Assembly (NCBI RefSeq): GCF_947169445.1
Contig: NZ_CAMVPU010000019.1
Location: 4,566-68,565, forward strand
Direction: 5' to 3'
Source of the DNA: an uncultured Butyrivibrio sp.
GTDB lineage: Bacteria > Bacillota > Clostridia > Lachnospirales > Lachnospiraceae
DNA length: 64,000 bases
In this document: piece by piece, positions 1-7,881 of the stretch
Numbering within the stretch: the stretch's first letter is position 1
Layout: each line of letters starts with the position of its first letter
Notes under the pieces: generated by a model
What the model was told of the DNA's origin: nothing
Seen by the model: the letters and a program-made list of their open reading frames with translations, nothing else
Databases searched by the model: none
Position numbers and translations under genes: made by a program

Positions 1-521
1 TCTTTCATCTTGTCTTCAAGCTGCTGTACAAAGTCAATTCCGCTCTCAGGAGGAGTATCTCTACCATCAAGGAAGCAGTGTACAAATACCTTATCAAGGC
101 CATTCTTCTTGGCAAGCTCTAAAAGACCATAAATATGTGTAATATGACTGTGAACACCACCGTCAGATACAAGTCCGTAAAGGTGAAGTGCTGAGTTCTT
201 AGCCTTGCAGTTATTAATTGCAGTCATAAGACCCTCATTAGAAAAGAAATCCCCATCTTCAATAGACTTGGTAATTCTTGTAAGTTCCTGGTATACAATA
301 CGGCCGGCACCCATATTCATATGACCAACCTCTGAGTTACCCATCTGTCCATCAGGAAGTCCAACAGCAAGTCCGCTGGCATAACCCTTAACAAAAGGAT
401 AATCCTTCATAAGGCCATCCATTACAGGAGTCTTAGCCATAGCGATTGCATTTCCCTCTGGGTTATCGTTAAGTCCATATCCATCAAGAATTAAAAGAAC
501 TGTAGGTTTAGAACCTCTCAT
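1..521 (-). CDS. gpmI: 2,3-bisphosphoglycerate-independent phosphoglycerate mutase (N-terminal part, cut by window edge)
   Basis: Glycolytic interconversion of 3- and 2-phosphoglycerate by the Mn-dependent, cofactor-independent mutase of the alkaline phosphatase superfamily. The visible 173 residues begin MRGSKPTVLLILDGYGLN, with the first metal-binding Asp in LILDGYG. GNSEVGHMNMGAGR carries the Ser that is transiently phosphorylated in this family. LDGRDTPPESG follows near the window edge. The ATG at 519-521 is preceded by GGAGGATATATAA, a good ribosome binding site. The C-terminal two thirds lie outside the window. A small hairpin (arms ATACGC/GCGTAT, 540-569) lies in the leader just upstream. 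Confidence 0.96.
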   Translation of the reverse strand, partial: MRGSKPTVLLILDGYGLNDNPEGNAIAMAKTPVMDGLMKDYPFVKGYASGLAVGLPDGQMGNSEVGHMNMGAGRIVYQELTRITKSIEDGDFFSNEGLMTAINNCKAKNSALHLYGLVSDGGVHSHITHIYGLLELAKKNGLDKVFVHCFLDGRDTPPESGIDFVQQLEDKMK

Positions 522-652
522 TTATATATCCTCCATTCTATACGCAGGCCCCAAAAGCCTTTAGCGTATGTTAACTAACTTATTGTCCTTGCATAGTATA
601 GCTCAATAGAAGGCTATATGACAAGTATTTAACAAAAACTTTATAACTCCGG

Positions 653-691
653 AATCATATTCTCACGAAATGCGCATTTCTGCCCGAACAG
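653..691. repeat. Interspersed palindromic repeat, copy 1
   Basis: Contains TCATATTCTCACGAAAT followed by the perfect 14-bp palindrome GAAATGCGCATTTC. The same 16-17 nt block, followed by a different but position-matched palindrome, recurs at about 7825-7862 and 47092-47117. All three copies lie between two minus-strand genes. Here it sits between the DUF4153 gene and gpmI. Confidence 0.6.
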
Positions 692-699
692 TAACAAAA

Positions 700-2436
700 T
701 TATTTAAGAACATATCCTTCAATTTGAAGGTAATTAAGATAAATAGTTCCATCTTCTAATCTATTACCGTCAGCATAAATCCCATCAAATATAAGAGTTC
801 CGCCATCAGTTACATTAATGTTTTTTGAAATCACTTCCTGATCTTCATAATAGTCAGCATCAAGTTCATAGTTCCTGACCAGAGCTTCAACAATATCACT
901 TACATCAACTGATCCCATCGAAATCTCATTGGCATTTTCGTCAAGTCTGTAAAGATGAATATCGTCTGAGCTAAACTCATCTCCTATATCTGCATTATAG
1001 AAGCACTCTACATATGTCATTTCCGAATAGCCTGACACATCCACAATACCGAAATCTTTATGAACACTTAGGTTAAAAGAGCCGTTCCCCAAAGAACTTC
1101 CGGTCATCTGATCCATCTTCTCAATCTGATCATCCGAAAGCTTTAAGTCAATAAATTTTTGTCCAATAAGGCCGCCTTCATTTTTTATTGTCCTGTAAGC
1201 CTCGTAGGCTGCGGCACCGTCAGCACTTTTAGCATTATCTCCAAGAGAAATATAACGTTCGATCTTCTGCTTCTGAGACCTGGTAATAACGCTGTACATA
1301 TTTATTCCCGGCATCAGCAATATAGCAAACGCTGAAATTGCCAGTACAAACAAAACCATCCACATTACCCTCTTTTTGCTTATAAGATCAAAGATATATA
1401 TAGCAAAATGCACGATTTCAAAGACAATCACAGCTAGTCCCAAATATCTGGAGGTTGTATAACCATAGTCCACAACTCTCATGTATAAGCACATAACCTG
1501 CAGTACGATAAATGGAATAAACAAAAGCGGTAATATTCTGAATACCTTAGTAAGTGCTTCGTCGCAGCAGCCAAGAGCCATTGTCCAGATAACTACTCCG
1601 AATGCAAAAAGAGTTGTCAGAATAGAAAATACCTCATTTGAAGGGAACTTCCAGTTAAAGAGGATTTTGAAAATATAGACATATATAATCAAAAATGCAA
1701 CTGCCAAAAGAACAGTAAATACATAAGAAAGTACAACTTTCCCGAATTTAGATATCTTTCCATCAGTCTTGGATAGTCCGATAATAGACAATGGATATCC
1801 AATAAGCCCCATAATCAGAATTTCCATTCTGTCTAACAGACTAATTTCCGTAGTATCTACAATAAGAGTATTGAAAGCCAGAATTATAAGAAGAACTCCA
1901 ATGGAAACAATTCCGTAAACAAGCTCCGCCTTCATAAGGCCGCAAAATGCCTTAGCCGTATAGGTCTCAAAGCTTTCTTTTCCTCTTTTATAGAAAAAGA
2001 AAACAGACAAAGCCAGATAAAGAGCAACATAGCAAATAAATATATTTGTAGACAGATCCATATAAAGATCATAAGCTTGTCCAAGAGCTTTTCTGGCAGC
2101 ACTTACCTGATAAACAAAAACGAACTGAAATGTTGCGGCAAAAGAAACTACCATCAGAATTGCATAAATAATCTTAAAGATACTACTCTTCTTAAGGTAA
2201 GAATCATCTGAACTTTCAAGATTTAAATGAATAGCTTCACAGCAAAGAGCCCCAATAGACACCCCCATTAAAAGTTTATAGCCAAACAAAAAGAAAACAT
2301 CAAGGCTGTTGTTATCAACAAAGCTGTCTACATCTATTGCCCAAAGAATACATCCAAGAAAGAATAAACAAAACGAAAAAATGTGTTCTTTTATAACTGT
2401 TTTAAAATCCCCTTTTAGTTTACCAACTAAAAACAT
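700..2436 (-). CDS. DUF4153 domain-containing polytopic membrane protein
   Basis: A 578-residue integral membrane protein with roughly ten to twelve hydrophobic segments from about residue 20 to 385. A soluble C-terminal portion of about 190 residues follows; it contains the acidic stretch DDIHLYRLDENANE and ends EGYVLK. The layout matches DUF4153 proteins of Clostridia, whose function is unknown. The reading frame is open to a TTG at 2457, but I chose the ATG at 2434-2436. It follows a purine-rich GGGGAAAAAGT that serves as ribosome binding site and gives the family-like start MFLVGKLKGDFK. It lies 30 nt downstream of the CDF transporter gene and is probably co-transcribed with it. Confidence 0.8.
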   Translation of the reverse strand: MFLVGKLKGDFKTVIKEHIFSFCLFFLGCILWAIDVDSFVDNNSLDVFFLFGYKLLMGVSIGALCCEAIHLNLESSDDSYLKKSSIFKIIYAILMVVSFAATFQFVFVYQVSAARKALGQAYDLYMDLSTNIFICYVALYLALSVFFFYKRGKESFETYTAKAFCGLMKAELVYGIVSIGVLLIILAFNTLIVDTTEISLLDRMEILIMGLIGYPLSIIGLSKTDGKISKFGKVVLSYVFTVLLAVAFLIIYVYIFKILFNWKFPSNEVFSILTTLFAFGVVIWTMALGCCDEALTKVFRILPLLFIPFIVLQVMCLYMRVVDYGYTTSRYLGLAVIVFEIVHFAIYIFDLISKKRVMWMVLFVLAISAFAILLMPGINMYSVITRSQKQKIERYISLGDNAKSADGAAAYEAYRTIKNEGGLIGQKFIDLKLSDDQIEKMDQMTGSSLGNGSFNLSVHKDFGIVDVSGYSEMTYVECFYNADIGDEFSSDDIHLYRLDENANEISMGSVDVSDIVEALVRNYELDADYYEDQEVISKNINVTDGGTLIFDGIYADGNRLEDGTIYLNYLQIEGYVLK

Positions 2437-2466
2437 ACTTTTTCCCCTTTTCCCCAAAAGGCTTTA

Positions 2467-3636
2467 TCAATCTGCCTCTTTTTTATCAATCGTGATATCT
2501 AAAGTAATATTTGGATCACCACTCTCCAAACGCTCAGTCAGATACTGCAGTATCTCTTTATCCTTAATATTGTATTTATAGGGAACCTGCACATCAAAAG
2601 ATATTCTATTACTTTTCTCATGATGAATAACCCTAAAATCGTGGAAAGACAATTCTTTCCCAAGTTCAAACAGAATCGAAGTAACCTTTTCACGTATCTG
2701 CTTCGTCTGTGCATCATCAGTTTCTACCGGATCCATATGAATAACGGCACTGCAATGATACTTTTGCCGAAGCTCATTTTCGATATCATCGATAAGATCA
2801 TGCACCGTAACTATATTCTGATTCGCAGGAACCTCTACATGAAGGGACATTATCACTCTGCTGGGTCCGTAATTGTGAACCATAAGATCATGTACCCCAA
2901 GGATACCCCCATGGGCAAGGACAGTCTTTTTAACATCGTCTCTAAATTCCTTACTTGGCGGTTCACCAAGAAGCGGATTAATAGTATCTCTTGCTGCTTC
3001 ATATCCGGTTTTTATGATAAAAAAGCCAACAAAAATACCAAAGAATCCATCTACGATAATTCCTGTTTTATAAGCAAAAATATTGGAAATAAGGACAACT
3101 GAAGTAGTAAACACATCGGAAATACTGTCCATAGCAATAGACTTAAGGGCAGCACTATCTATTTTTTGCGAAGCCTGAAGATTGCCCTGAAACATGATAA
3201 GCTTAACAAAAATTGATACCAAAAGAATTCCGCCAATAAGAGCATTAAACTCAACCTCTACTGGATGAAGGACTTTTGTAAAAGATGTTCTGGCTACCTC
3301 GCATCCTGTCAGAATTATGAAAAGAGATACAATAAGGCCTGCTATATATTCGAGTCTTCCATGGCCGAATGGATGCTGCTCATCTGCCTCTTCTCCAGCA
3401 AGCTTAAAGCCAATAAATGTAACAATTGATGATGCCGCATCTGAGAGATTATTGAAAGCATCGCCGAAAATAGAAATCGAACCACTAAGTAGTCCGGCCA
3501 TAAACTTAGTCAAAAAAAGTAAGATATTAAAAGCAATTCCGGTCAGCCCACTGATAATACCATATCCCTGTCTTACTCCCGGTAGCTTTACCTGTTCATA
3601 ATCTTTTACAAAGAAACGTGCAAGAAAACAGATCAT
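2467..3636 (-). CDS. Cation diffusion facilitator family transporter
   Basis: Predicted proton-coupled efflux carrier for divalent metals (Zn, Fe, Mn or Co; the substrate cannot be told from sequence), 389 residues. Six hydrophobic segments occupy about residues 25-220. Metal-site Asp/Asn residues are visible in the second segment (FGDAFNNLSDA) and fifth segment (AMDSISDVF). The family motif EEADEQHPFGHGRLEY lies between the second and third segments. A cytoplasmic C-terminal domain (about 225-385) with several His residues is typical of CDF dimers. The start has GGAGGAAGAT immediately upstream. It lies downstream of thiN and upstream of the DUF4153 gene. Confidence 0.93.
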   Translation of the reverse strand: MICFLARFFVKDYEQVKLPGVRQGYGIISGLTGIAFNILLFLTKFMAGLLSGSISIFGDAFNNLSDAASSIVTFIGFKLAGEEADEQHPFGHGRLEYIAGLIVSLFIILTGCEVARTSFTKVLHPVEVEFNALIGGILLVSIFVKLIMFQGNLQASQKIDSAALKSIAMDSISDVFTTSVVLISNIFAYKTGIIVDGFFGIFVGFFIIKTGYEAARDTINPLLGEPPSKEFRDDVKKTVLAHGGILGVHDLMVHNYGPSRVIMSLHVEVPANQNIVTVHDLIDDIENELRQKYHCSAVIHMDPVETDDAQTKQIREKVTSILFELGKELSFHDFRVIHHEKSNRISFDVQVPYKYNIKDKEILQYLTERLESGDPNITLDITIDKKEAD

Positions 3637-3704
3637 ATCTTCCTCCTGTCATCAGCCAAAGTTTTCTGATAAAACAAAATATGAATTACTATCAAATAAT
3701 ACTC

Positions 3705-4379
3705 TTAGAATTCAGAAACAATAAGAAGTGTACCATCCCTTACAGTAATCTGTGCCTCTTCATCTATTATAAACTCATTACTGACACCCAGTGGAAAATC
3801 ATTTGAAAGTTCACCATCTTCCATGGTATACATAAGTCCTTTAAGCGTAACTCCCTTGGCAACCCCATTAAGTGAAAACACAGATAAATAACCGGTATTG
3901 CCACGGTGAAATTTGATTGTCTCATTTTCCGCTATCATAAGCATTCTATCTGCATCAAATATATAGCCTCTGCCACCGGCGTGCTTGATATAAAGAAGTG
4001 TTTGGATATTTGCTATGGAATGGTCAAACCTCTTTCCACCAAGAGCTCCATAAAAATAAAACTTCTTATACCCTTTAGAAAGACCAATTTTTACAGCATG
4101 AATAGTATCCGTGTCATCTTTTCTTACATCAAGCTTAACAATACGCTCCGGATCATTCTCAGCTATTTCCATTATACTCCTAATAAGTTCCGGCCCCGCC
4201 TCACTTGCAGAATCAAAATCTCCAACAATAAGATCAGGAAGTATCCCCATCTGCTGAGCAAACATAAAGCCTGCATCGCAGGCAATACACAGATCATGCT
4301 CTTCAATCGGGATTTCTATAGGAACAAAAGCTCCCGCTGAGATTATTATACATTTTGGTTCATTTTGCATAGTCGTCAT
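3705..4379 (-). CDS. thiN: Thiamine pyrophosphokinase
   Basis: Transfers pyrophosphate from ATP to thiamine to give thiamine diphosphate in the cytoplasm. The 224-residue length is normal. Conserved signatures are ACDAGFMFAQQMGILPDLIVGDFDS near the N-terminus, RKDDTDTIHAV around residue 105, and GGKRFDHSIANIQTL around 130-145; these supply the Mg/ATP and dimer-interface residues of the family. In many Firmicutes this gene follows rpe and rsgA, but here it is followed by a CDF transporter. No TPP riboswitch is visible upstream. Confidence 0.93.
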   Translation of the reverse strand: MTTMQNEPKCIIISAGAFVPIEIPIEEHDLCIACDAGFMFAQQMGILPDLIVGDFDSASEAGPELIRSIMEIAENDPERIVKLDVRKDDTDTIHAVKIGLSKGYKKFYFYGALGGKRFDHSIANIQTLLYIKHAGGRGYIFDADRMLMIAENETIKFHRGNTGYLSVFSLNGVAKGVTLKGLMYTMEDGELSNDFPLGVSNEFIIDEEAQITVRDGTLLIVSEF

Positions 4380-4419
4380 ATTATTTTCTCACTATTCATA
4401 TCATGTGCATATAAAAGAA

Positions 4420-4448
4420 CTAGTACATCTGTAATGTAGATGTACTAG
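4420..4448 (-). terminator. Hairpin terminator after the TPR-protein gene
   Basis: Perfect 11-bp inverted repeat CTAGTACATCT / AGATGTACTAG with a 7-nt loop. It lies just past the stop codon of the minus-strand gene ending at 4458. On that strand it is followed by the modest T-rich run TTCTTTTAT. Confidence 0.65.
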
Positions 4449-4457
4449 CAAAAGTTT

Positions 4458-5018
4458 TTAAGCACGAATTCTGGACTCAATTGTCTCAATATCCATTACA
4501 TATTCGTTTGTTCCGCCCCAGTCAGTGATGATAGTCTCCTCAATAGTGCCGTCTTCATTAGTGATGGCAGTAGAGAGCCTATAATTCATCTTGGCAACCT
4601 TAGTATTGCTTCCGGAATTAGTATAACTCTTTAAATATGTCACTGAATACTTGGTATGAGGATAAATACTTCCACCTATAGCAGCCGGTTCATATGAAAT
4701 AGAATTTCTCTGAACTCCATCATCTTCAAAATAATTAGCCCAAAGAGTTATTACACCATTTGCCTCGGGATTTTCCTCGAAGTTAAGGAACCTGTAGCTA
4801 AACTTACCATCATTTCTGTTAAAGATCATAGCCTCTCTGCTGATAGCCACATACACTGTATTCTCCTGTGGTGTCTCCTCATTATTCAGGAAAACATTAC
4901 GGAGTGCCACGTACTCATCAGAGACTACAAACTCTCTCAGTTCATCCACATTACCAACATCAAGCTGCGTAAAGATATCCGCAAAACGCCCTGAACATCC
5001 TTGGCATTTTCTATACAT
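4458..5018 (-). CDS. TPR membrane protein, C-terminal fragment (downstream of a frameshift)
   Basis: Open frame encoding the C-terminal, probably extracytoplasmic beta-rich part of the protein whose first part is encoded at 4937-5833. The real continuation begins near residue 11 (GRFADIFTQLDVGNVDELREF). The apparent start methionine and first residues lie inside the upstream frame and have no ribosome binding site. The two frames overlap by 82 nt and join in register if one T is added to the T4 run on the minus strand (A4 at 4983-4986). I do not recognise the C-terminal domain; it contains FSYRFLNFEENPEANGVI and ends IETIESRIRA. Confidence 0.75.
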   Translation of the reverse strand: MYRKCQGCSGRFADIFTQLDVGNVDELREFVVSDEYVALRNVFLNNEETPQENTVYVAISREAMIFNRNDGKFSYRFLNFEENPEANGVITLWANYFEDDGVQRNSISYEPAAIGGSIYPHTKYSVTYLKSYTNSGSNTKVAKMNYRLSTAITNEDGTIEETIITDWGGTNEYVMDIETIESRIRA

Positions 5019-5833
5019 GCCTTTAAAGAAGAAAGCTCATCAGAAGTTCCAACGCATCTTTCAATCTTATCAATCTCAGAAAGGTAGCTTACTGCATCCT
5101 CATAATTCATGGTAAAAGAGTTTGATGAAGGTATCGAATATTTGCATATTACCTCTTTTAACTCACCACTTGGAGATTTCTCATAAATATCAAGCAGTCT
5201 GTCAAGAATCTGAGTATACTTGGCAAAAGATGAAGTGCTACTGCTATCTCTAAAAAGAGAATTTACATCTTCCTGATAAACAGAAAAACACCTGTCATAG
5301 GCTGCAGAAATAATCTCTATAGCTTCTTTGTTGGTATTATCCTGCTCAAGTATTGAAACAACACCCAAAACAGTATCTATATTACCTTCGCCTGTATTCA
5401 TAGTATTAACGGCATCATTAAGCATTACAGTCAGGTAGTTAGATAAAAGTCCCTCATTGTCTGTATTCTGCCAACCATCATACAAAACCTTTTTAGCAGA
5501 CTCTGAATCATCAATGCTAAGATATGCACTGGCCATATTGGAATAGGCCTTTACCGAACCTGCATCAATCTCAATAGCTTCAGAATAGGAACTAATAGCC
5601 GCATCATATTCAGCATTTTCAGAATATCTGTTACCGGCGGCAATCGCTTTATTAACCTTCACAAAAGGCAAATGACTGTACACTGCATATCCTGCTACAA
5701 TTGTAACTGCACCGGTCAAAGCAATCAGCCATATTTTCTTAAAATCAGTTTTTGGCTTACGTCTGCGACCTTTTCCCCTTCTCTTTGCAGACACATAGGC
5801 ATTGTCTTTACTTCTGTAACCCATAATCCCCAA
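4937..5833 (-). CDS. TPR-containing membrane-anchored protein, N-terminal part, frameshifted
   Basis: The first 298 residues of a probable single 4458-5833 gene. The order is a basic N-terminus (KRRGKGRRRKPKTDFKK), one transmembrane helix (about residues 33-55, IWLIALTGAVTIVAGYAVYS), then TPR-like repeats with the pattern AISSYSEAIEIDAGSVKAYSNMASAYL. Translation leaves the homologous frame after KDVQG and ends 16 codons later in VLRISLRSLMLVMWMN, which looks like out-of-frame sequence. Function is unknown; single-helix TPR proteins of this type are usually envelope scaffolds. The break may be a true mutation, a homopolymer sequencing error or, less likely, a -1 frameshift. Confidence 0.78.
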   Translation of the reverse strand: MGIMGYRSKDNAYVSAKRRGKGRRRKPKTDFKKIWLIALTGAVTIVAGYAVYSHLPFVKVNKAIAAGNRYSENAEYDAAISSYSEAIEIDAGSVKAYSNMASAYLSIDDSESAKKVLYDGWQNTDNEGLLSNYLTVMLNDAVNTMNTGEGNIDTVLGVVSILEQDNTNKEAIEIISAAYDRCFSVYQEDVNSLFRDSSSTSSFAKYTQILDRLLDIYEKSPSGELKEVICKYSIPSSNSFTMNYEDAVSYLSEIDKIERCVGTSDELSSLKACIENAKDVQGVLRISLRSLMLVMWMN

Positions 5834-5991
5834 AATTCCTTTTACTTCTAATATTTCCCACAGTGTTACCCCAACACTGAAAAGAGTATAACATAAAAGG
5901 AAGGCTTGGACTACGGATTTATTTCAATTTTTTTAATGTTTTTTTAATAATTTCATAATATTTTGGATCATATAAAATCCTAAAAAAAAAT

Positions 5992-6022
5992 CATGAAAAA
6001 AGGGCAACCAACCTGGTCACCC
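5992..6022 (-). terminator. Intrinsic terminator after the RpiB-family gene
   Basis: On the minus strand GGGTGACC, a 5-nt loop and GGTTGCCC form an 8-bp stem with two G-U pairs, directly followed by TTTTTT and a second T-run. It lies about 45 nt past the stop of the gene ending at 6067. Confidence 0.85.
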
Positions 6023-6066
6023 TTAATTTATTAAATGCATTTAATAATTCTATCAGATATCAGACA

Positions 6067-6711
6067 TTACTTGCCAAGTATCTCATGAACAGCAGTCTTG
6101 ATTTTCTCATCCTTGGCATTAGCATCAAAATACTCAAGGAAGTGTTCTCCTGAAAGAGCACCCTTTACAAGCTCTCTATCAAGATTCTTAAGAATTTCTG
6201 CTACATCCTGATTGTATGTAACCTTCTTAACCTCATCGAGGATCTTCTTGTTACGCTGCTCAGGAACTGCTCTTTCTCTTGGATAGCCCTGTCCTGATTC
6301 CTCGGAAAAGAGCTTTTCAAAAGTATACTCAAGATTAAGCTCAGCACCCCAACCTGACTTAAGTGCAAAGTTCATTGAAATAGCATTTCCATCATTGATC
6401 TGAGCAAAAGTATAAGCATCAAGAGGATCTGTAACATGTCCGCAAATAACTCCCGGGAAGCTATTGCAAGCAAGCATAGCTCCTTCACCTGTGCCGCAGC
6501 CTGTTACAACATAATCTACTGCTCCTGAGTTAAGAAGTACGCAGGCCAGAATACCATTCTGTACGTATGTAAGCTGTGCCTCGTCATCAGCAGAATACAT
6601 TCCATAGTTAAATACTTCAAAGCCATGCTTGTCGGCAACTTTTTTAAGTGCACCATAGATCATTTCGTTCTTTGCAGCCTGGCTGTTCTCATTAATAAGT
6701 GCAATTTTCAT
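6067..6711 (-). CDS. RpiB/LacA/LacB family sugar-phosphate isomerase
   Basis: A 214-residue cytoplasmic aldose-ketose phosphate isomerase of the RpiB superfamily. The Rossmann-like start MKIALINENSQAAKNE and the motif DYVVTGCGTGEGAMLACN, which contains the catalytic Cys of RpiB/LacB enzymes, identify it. NDGNAISM corresponds to the GxNxA-type phosphate-binding segment. It is longer than ribose-5-phosphate isomerase B (about 150 residues), so the substrate may differ from ribose 5-phosphate. A clear GGAGGG precedes the start. It stands alone, with a terminator downstream. Confidence 0.88.
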   Translation of the reverse strand: MKIALINENSQAAKNEMIYGALKKVADKHGFEVFNYGMYSADDEAQLTYVQNGILACVLLNSGAVDYVVTGCGTGEGAMLACNSFPGVICGHVTDPLDAYTFAQINDGNAISMNFALKSGWGAELNLEYTFEKLFSEESGQGYPRERAVPEQRNKKILDEVKKVTYNQDVAEILKNLDRELVKGALSGEHFLEYFDANAKDEKIKTAVHEILGK

Positions 6712-6857
6712 TTTAACCCTCCACTTTATTATAATCCTGTCTACAATGAGCCCTGGAAAAAATCATATTATAAGCTCATATCCATAACAATTATATGCTG
6801 ATAGAACAATTGAATCTATGTCTAATAGGTTTTTGTGTAAGTTTTTCAATATTTTAG

Positions 6858-7715
6858 TCACATAATCCGGTTCAGGATTTCGCCCATCTCACCAATGCCC
6901 TCATAAACTGCATCTGGTTTTACGTCGGATTGAGGGATGTCCCCAAGACCTGCTTCACCAGTAAGGACTAAAACTCCCTTAGCTCCATTTTTTACTCCGG
7001 TAGCGACATCTGTATAGAGTCTGTCACCAACAAAAGTAATCCTCTCTTTAGAAACTCCGCTCTTATCTACTACCATATCCACGGTTTCAGGGAAAGGTTT
7101 TCCTACATATTTAGGCTCTATACCGGTAGAAAGTGTAATTGCTGCGCACATAGCGCCGCAGTCCGGTATAAAACCACCCTTAACAGGACAATTGATATCA
7201 AGGTGCGTAGCCAGGAAAAGAGCTCCATTTCTGATATAAGTACAGGCATTTGTAAGTTTCTCATAAGTAAGGGTCTTATCAAATCCAACAACAACAATAT
7301 CAGGAATATTGGTAGTATCCGCAGGTACAAAGCCTTCATTTACTGGTACTTCAGGTTCAAAAAGATTAATACCCTCATTCCGGAAATCTTCTATAAGTGG
7401 TTCTGTTCCCAAAAGATAAACTTTTTTTCCCGGATATTTACTCTTCAAATACCTTATCATTACATCACCGGATGTCATGATCTGATCACGTCCAATGAAG
7501 CAGTTCATTCTTTTTAGCTTTTCAATATAAAGAGAAGGCGAAGTAGATGAATTATTGGTAAAAAACAAATAGTCCTTCCCGGATTTTTTTACAGCATCCA
7601 GAAAATCCAACGCTCCATCTAAAATATCTTCATCAAGATAGAATGTTCCATCCATATCAAGAACGAACAGATCAGTATTCATAAGAACTTTTTTCTTTGT
7701 CTCTAAATCAAGCAT
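6858..7715 (-). CDS. HAD-superfamily (class IIA, NagD-like) sugar phosphatase
   Basis: A 285-residue HAD hydrolase. Motif I is LDMDGTFYLDEDIL (nucleophile and acid/base Asp), motif II FFTNNSST, then a IIA-type C2 cap containing LGTEPLIEDFRNEGI. The lysine motif lies around KPFPETVD and motif IV is FVGDRLYTDVATGVKNG. The family dephosphorylates sugar phosphates, 4-nitrophenyl phosphate and phosphoglycolate; the substrate here is not known. The ATG is preceded by AAGG 10 nt upstream. The preceding intergenic region holds three consecutive inverted repeats. Confidence 0.9.
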   Translation of the reverse strand: MLDLETKKKVLMNTDLFVLDMDGTFYLDEDILDGALDFLDAVKKSGKDYLFFTNNSSTSPSLYIEKLKRMNCFIGRDQIMTSGDVMIRYLKSKYPGKKVYLLGTEPLIEDFRNEGINLFEPEVPVNEGFVPADTTNIPDIVVVGFDKTLTYEKLTNACTYIRNGALFLATHLDINCPVKGGFIPDCGAMCAAITLSTGIEPKYVGKPFPETVDMVVDKSGVSKERITFVGDRLYTDVATGVKNGAKGVLVLTGEAGLGDIPQSDVKPDAVYEGIGEMGEILNRIM

Positions 7716-7740
7716 ATACTCTAATCCTTCCGACTAATCA

Positions 7741-7862
7741 TGATATCTTGAATGAATCATTCAAGATATCAGCAAACAAGCCGATTCCAGTCGACTTACG
7801 TCGAAGGGCTTGTTTGCCACTTGAATCATGTTCTCACGAAATCCGCAGTAAATGCGGATTTC
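7741..7862. repeat. Cluster of three inverted repeats, including interspersed repeat copy 2
   Basis: Three consecutive palindromic elements fill this gap. The first is 7741-7771, 15-bp perfect arms TGATATCTTGAATGA around a single base. The second is 7772-7817, arms GCAAACAAGCC/GGCTTGTTTGC enclosing a smaller stem TCGAC-TTAC-GTCGA. The third is 7838-7862, arms GAAATCCGCA/TGCGGATTTC around GTAAA. The last is preceded by TCATGTTCTCACGAAAT, the block shared with the copies near 660 and 47100. No T-run follows on either strand, so this is not a standard terminator. Confidence 0.75.
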
Positions 7863-7881
7863 TGTAATTTCATCTAAGAAC

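Noticed and set aside
4380..4457. Possible TPP riboswitch ahead of thiN
   Set aside because: No CTGAGA/thi-box elements; the only structure is a short hairpin placed as terminator of the upstream gene.
4937..5018. Programmed -1 frameshift in the TPR gene
   Set aside because: No canonical slippery heptamer or downstream pseudoknot is evident; an indel in the T4 run explains the data more simply.
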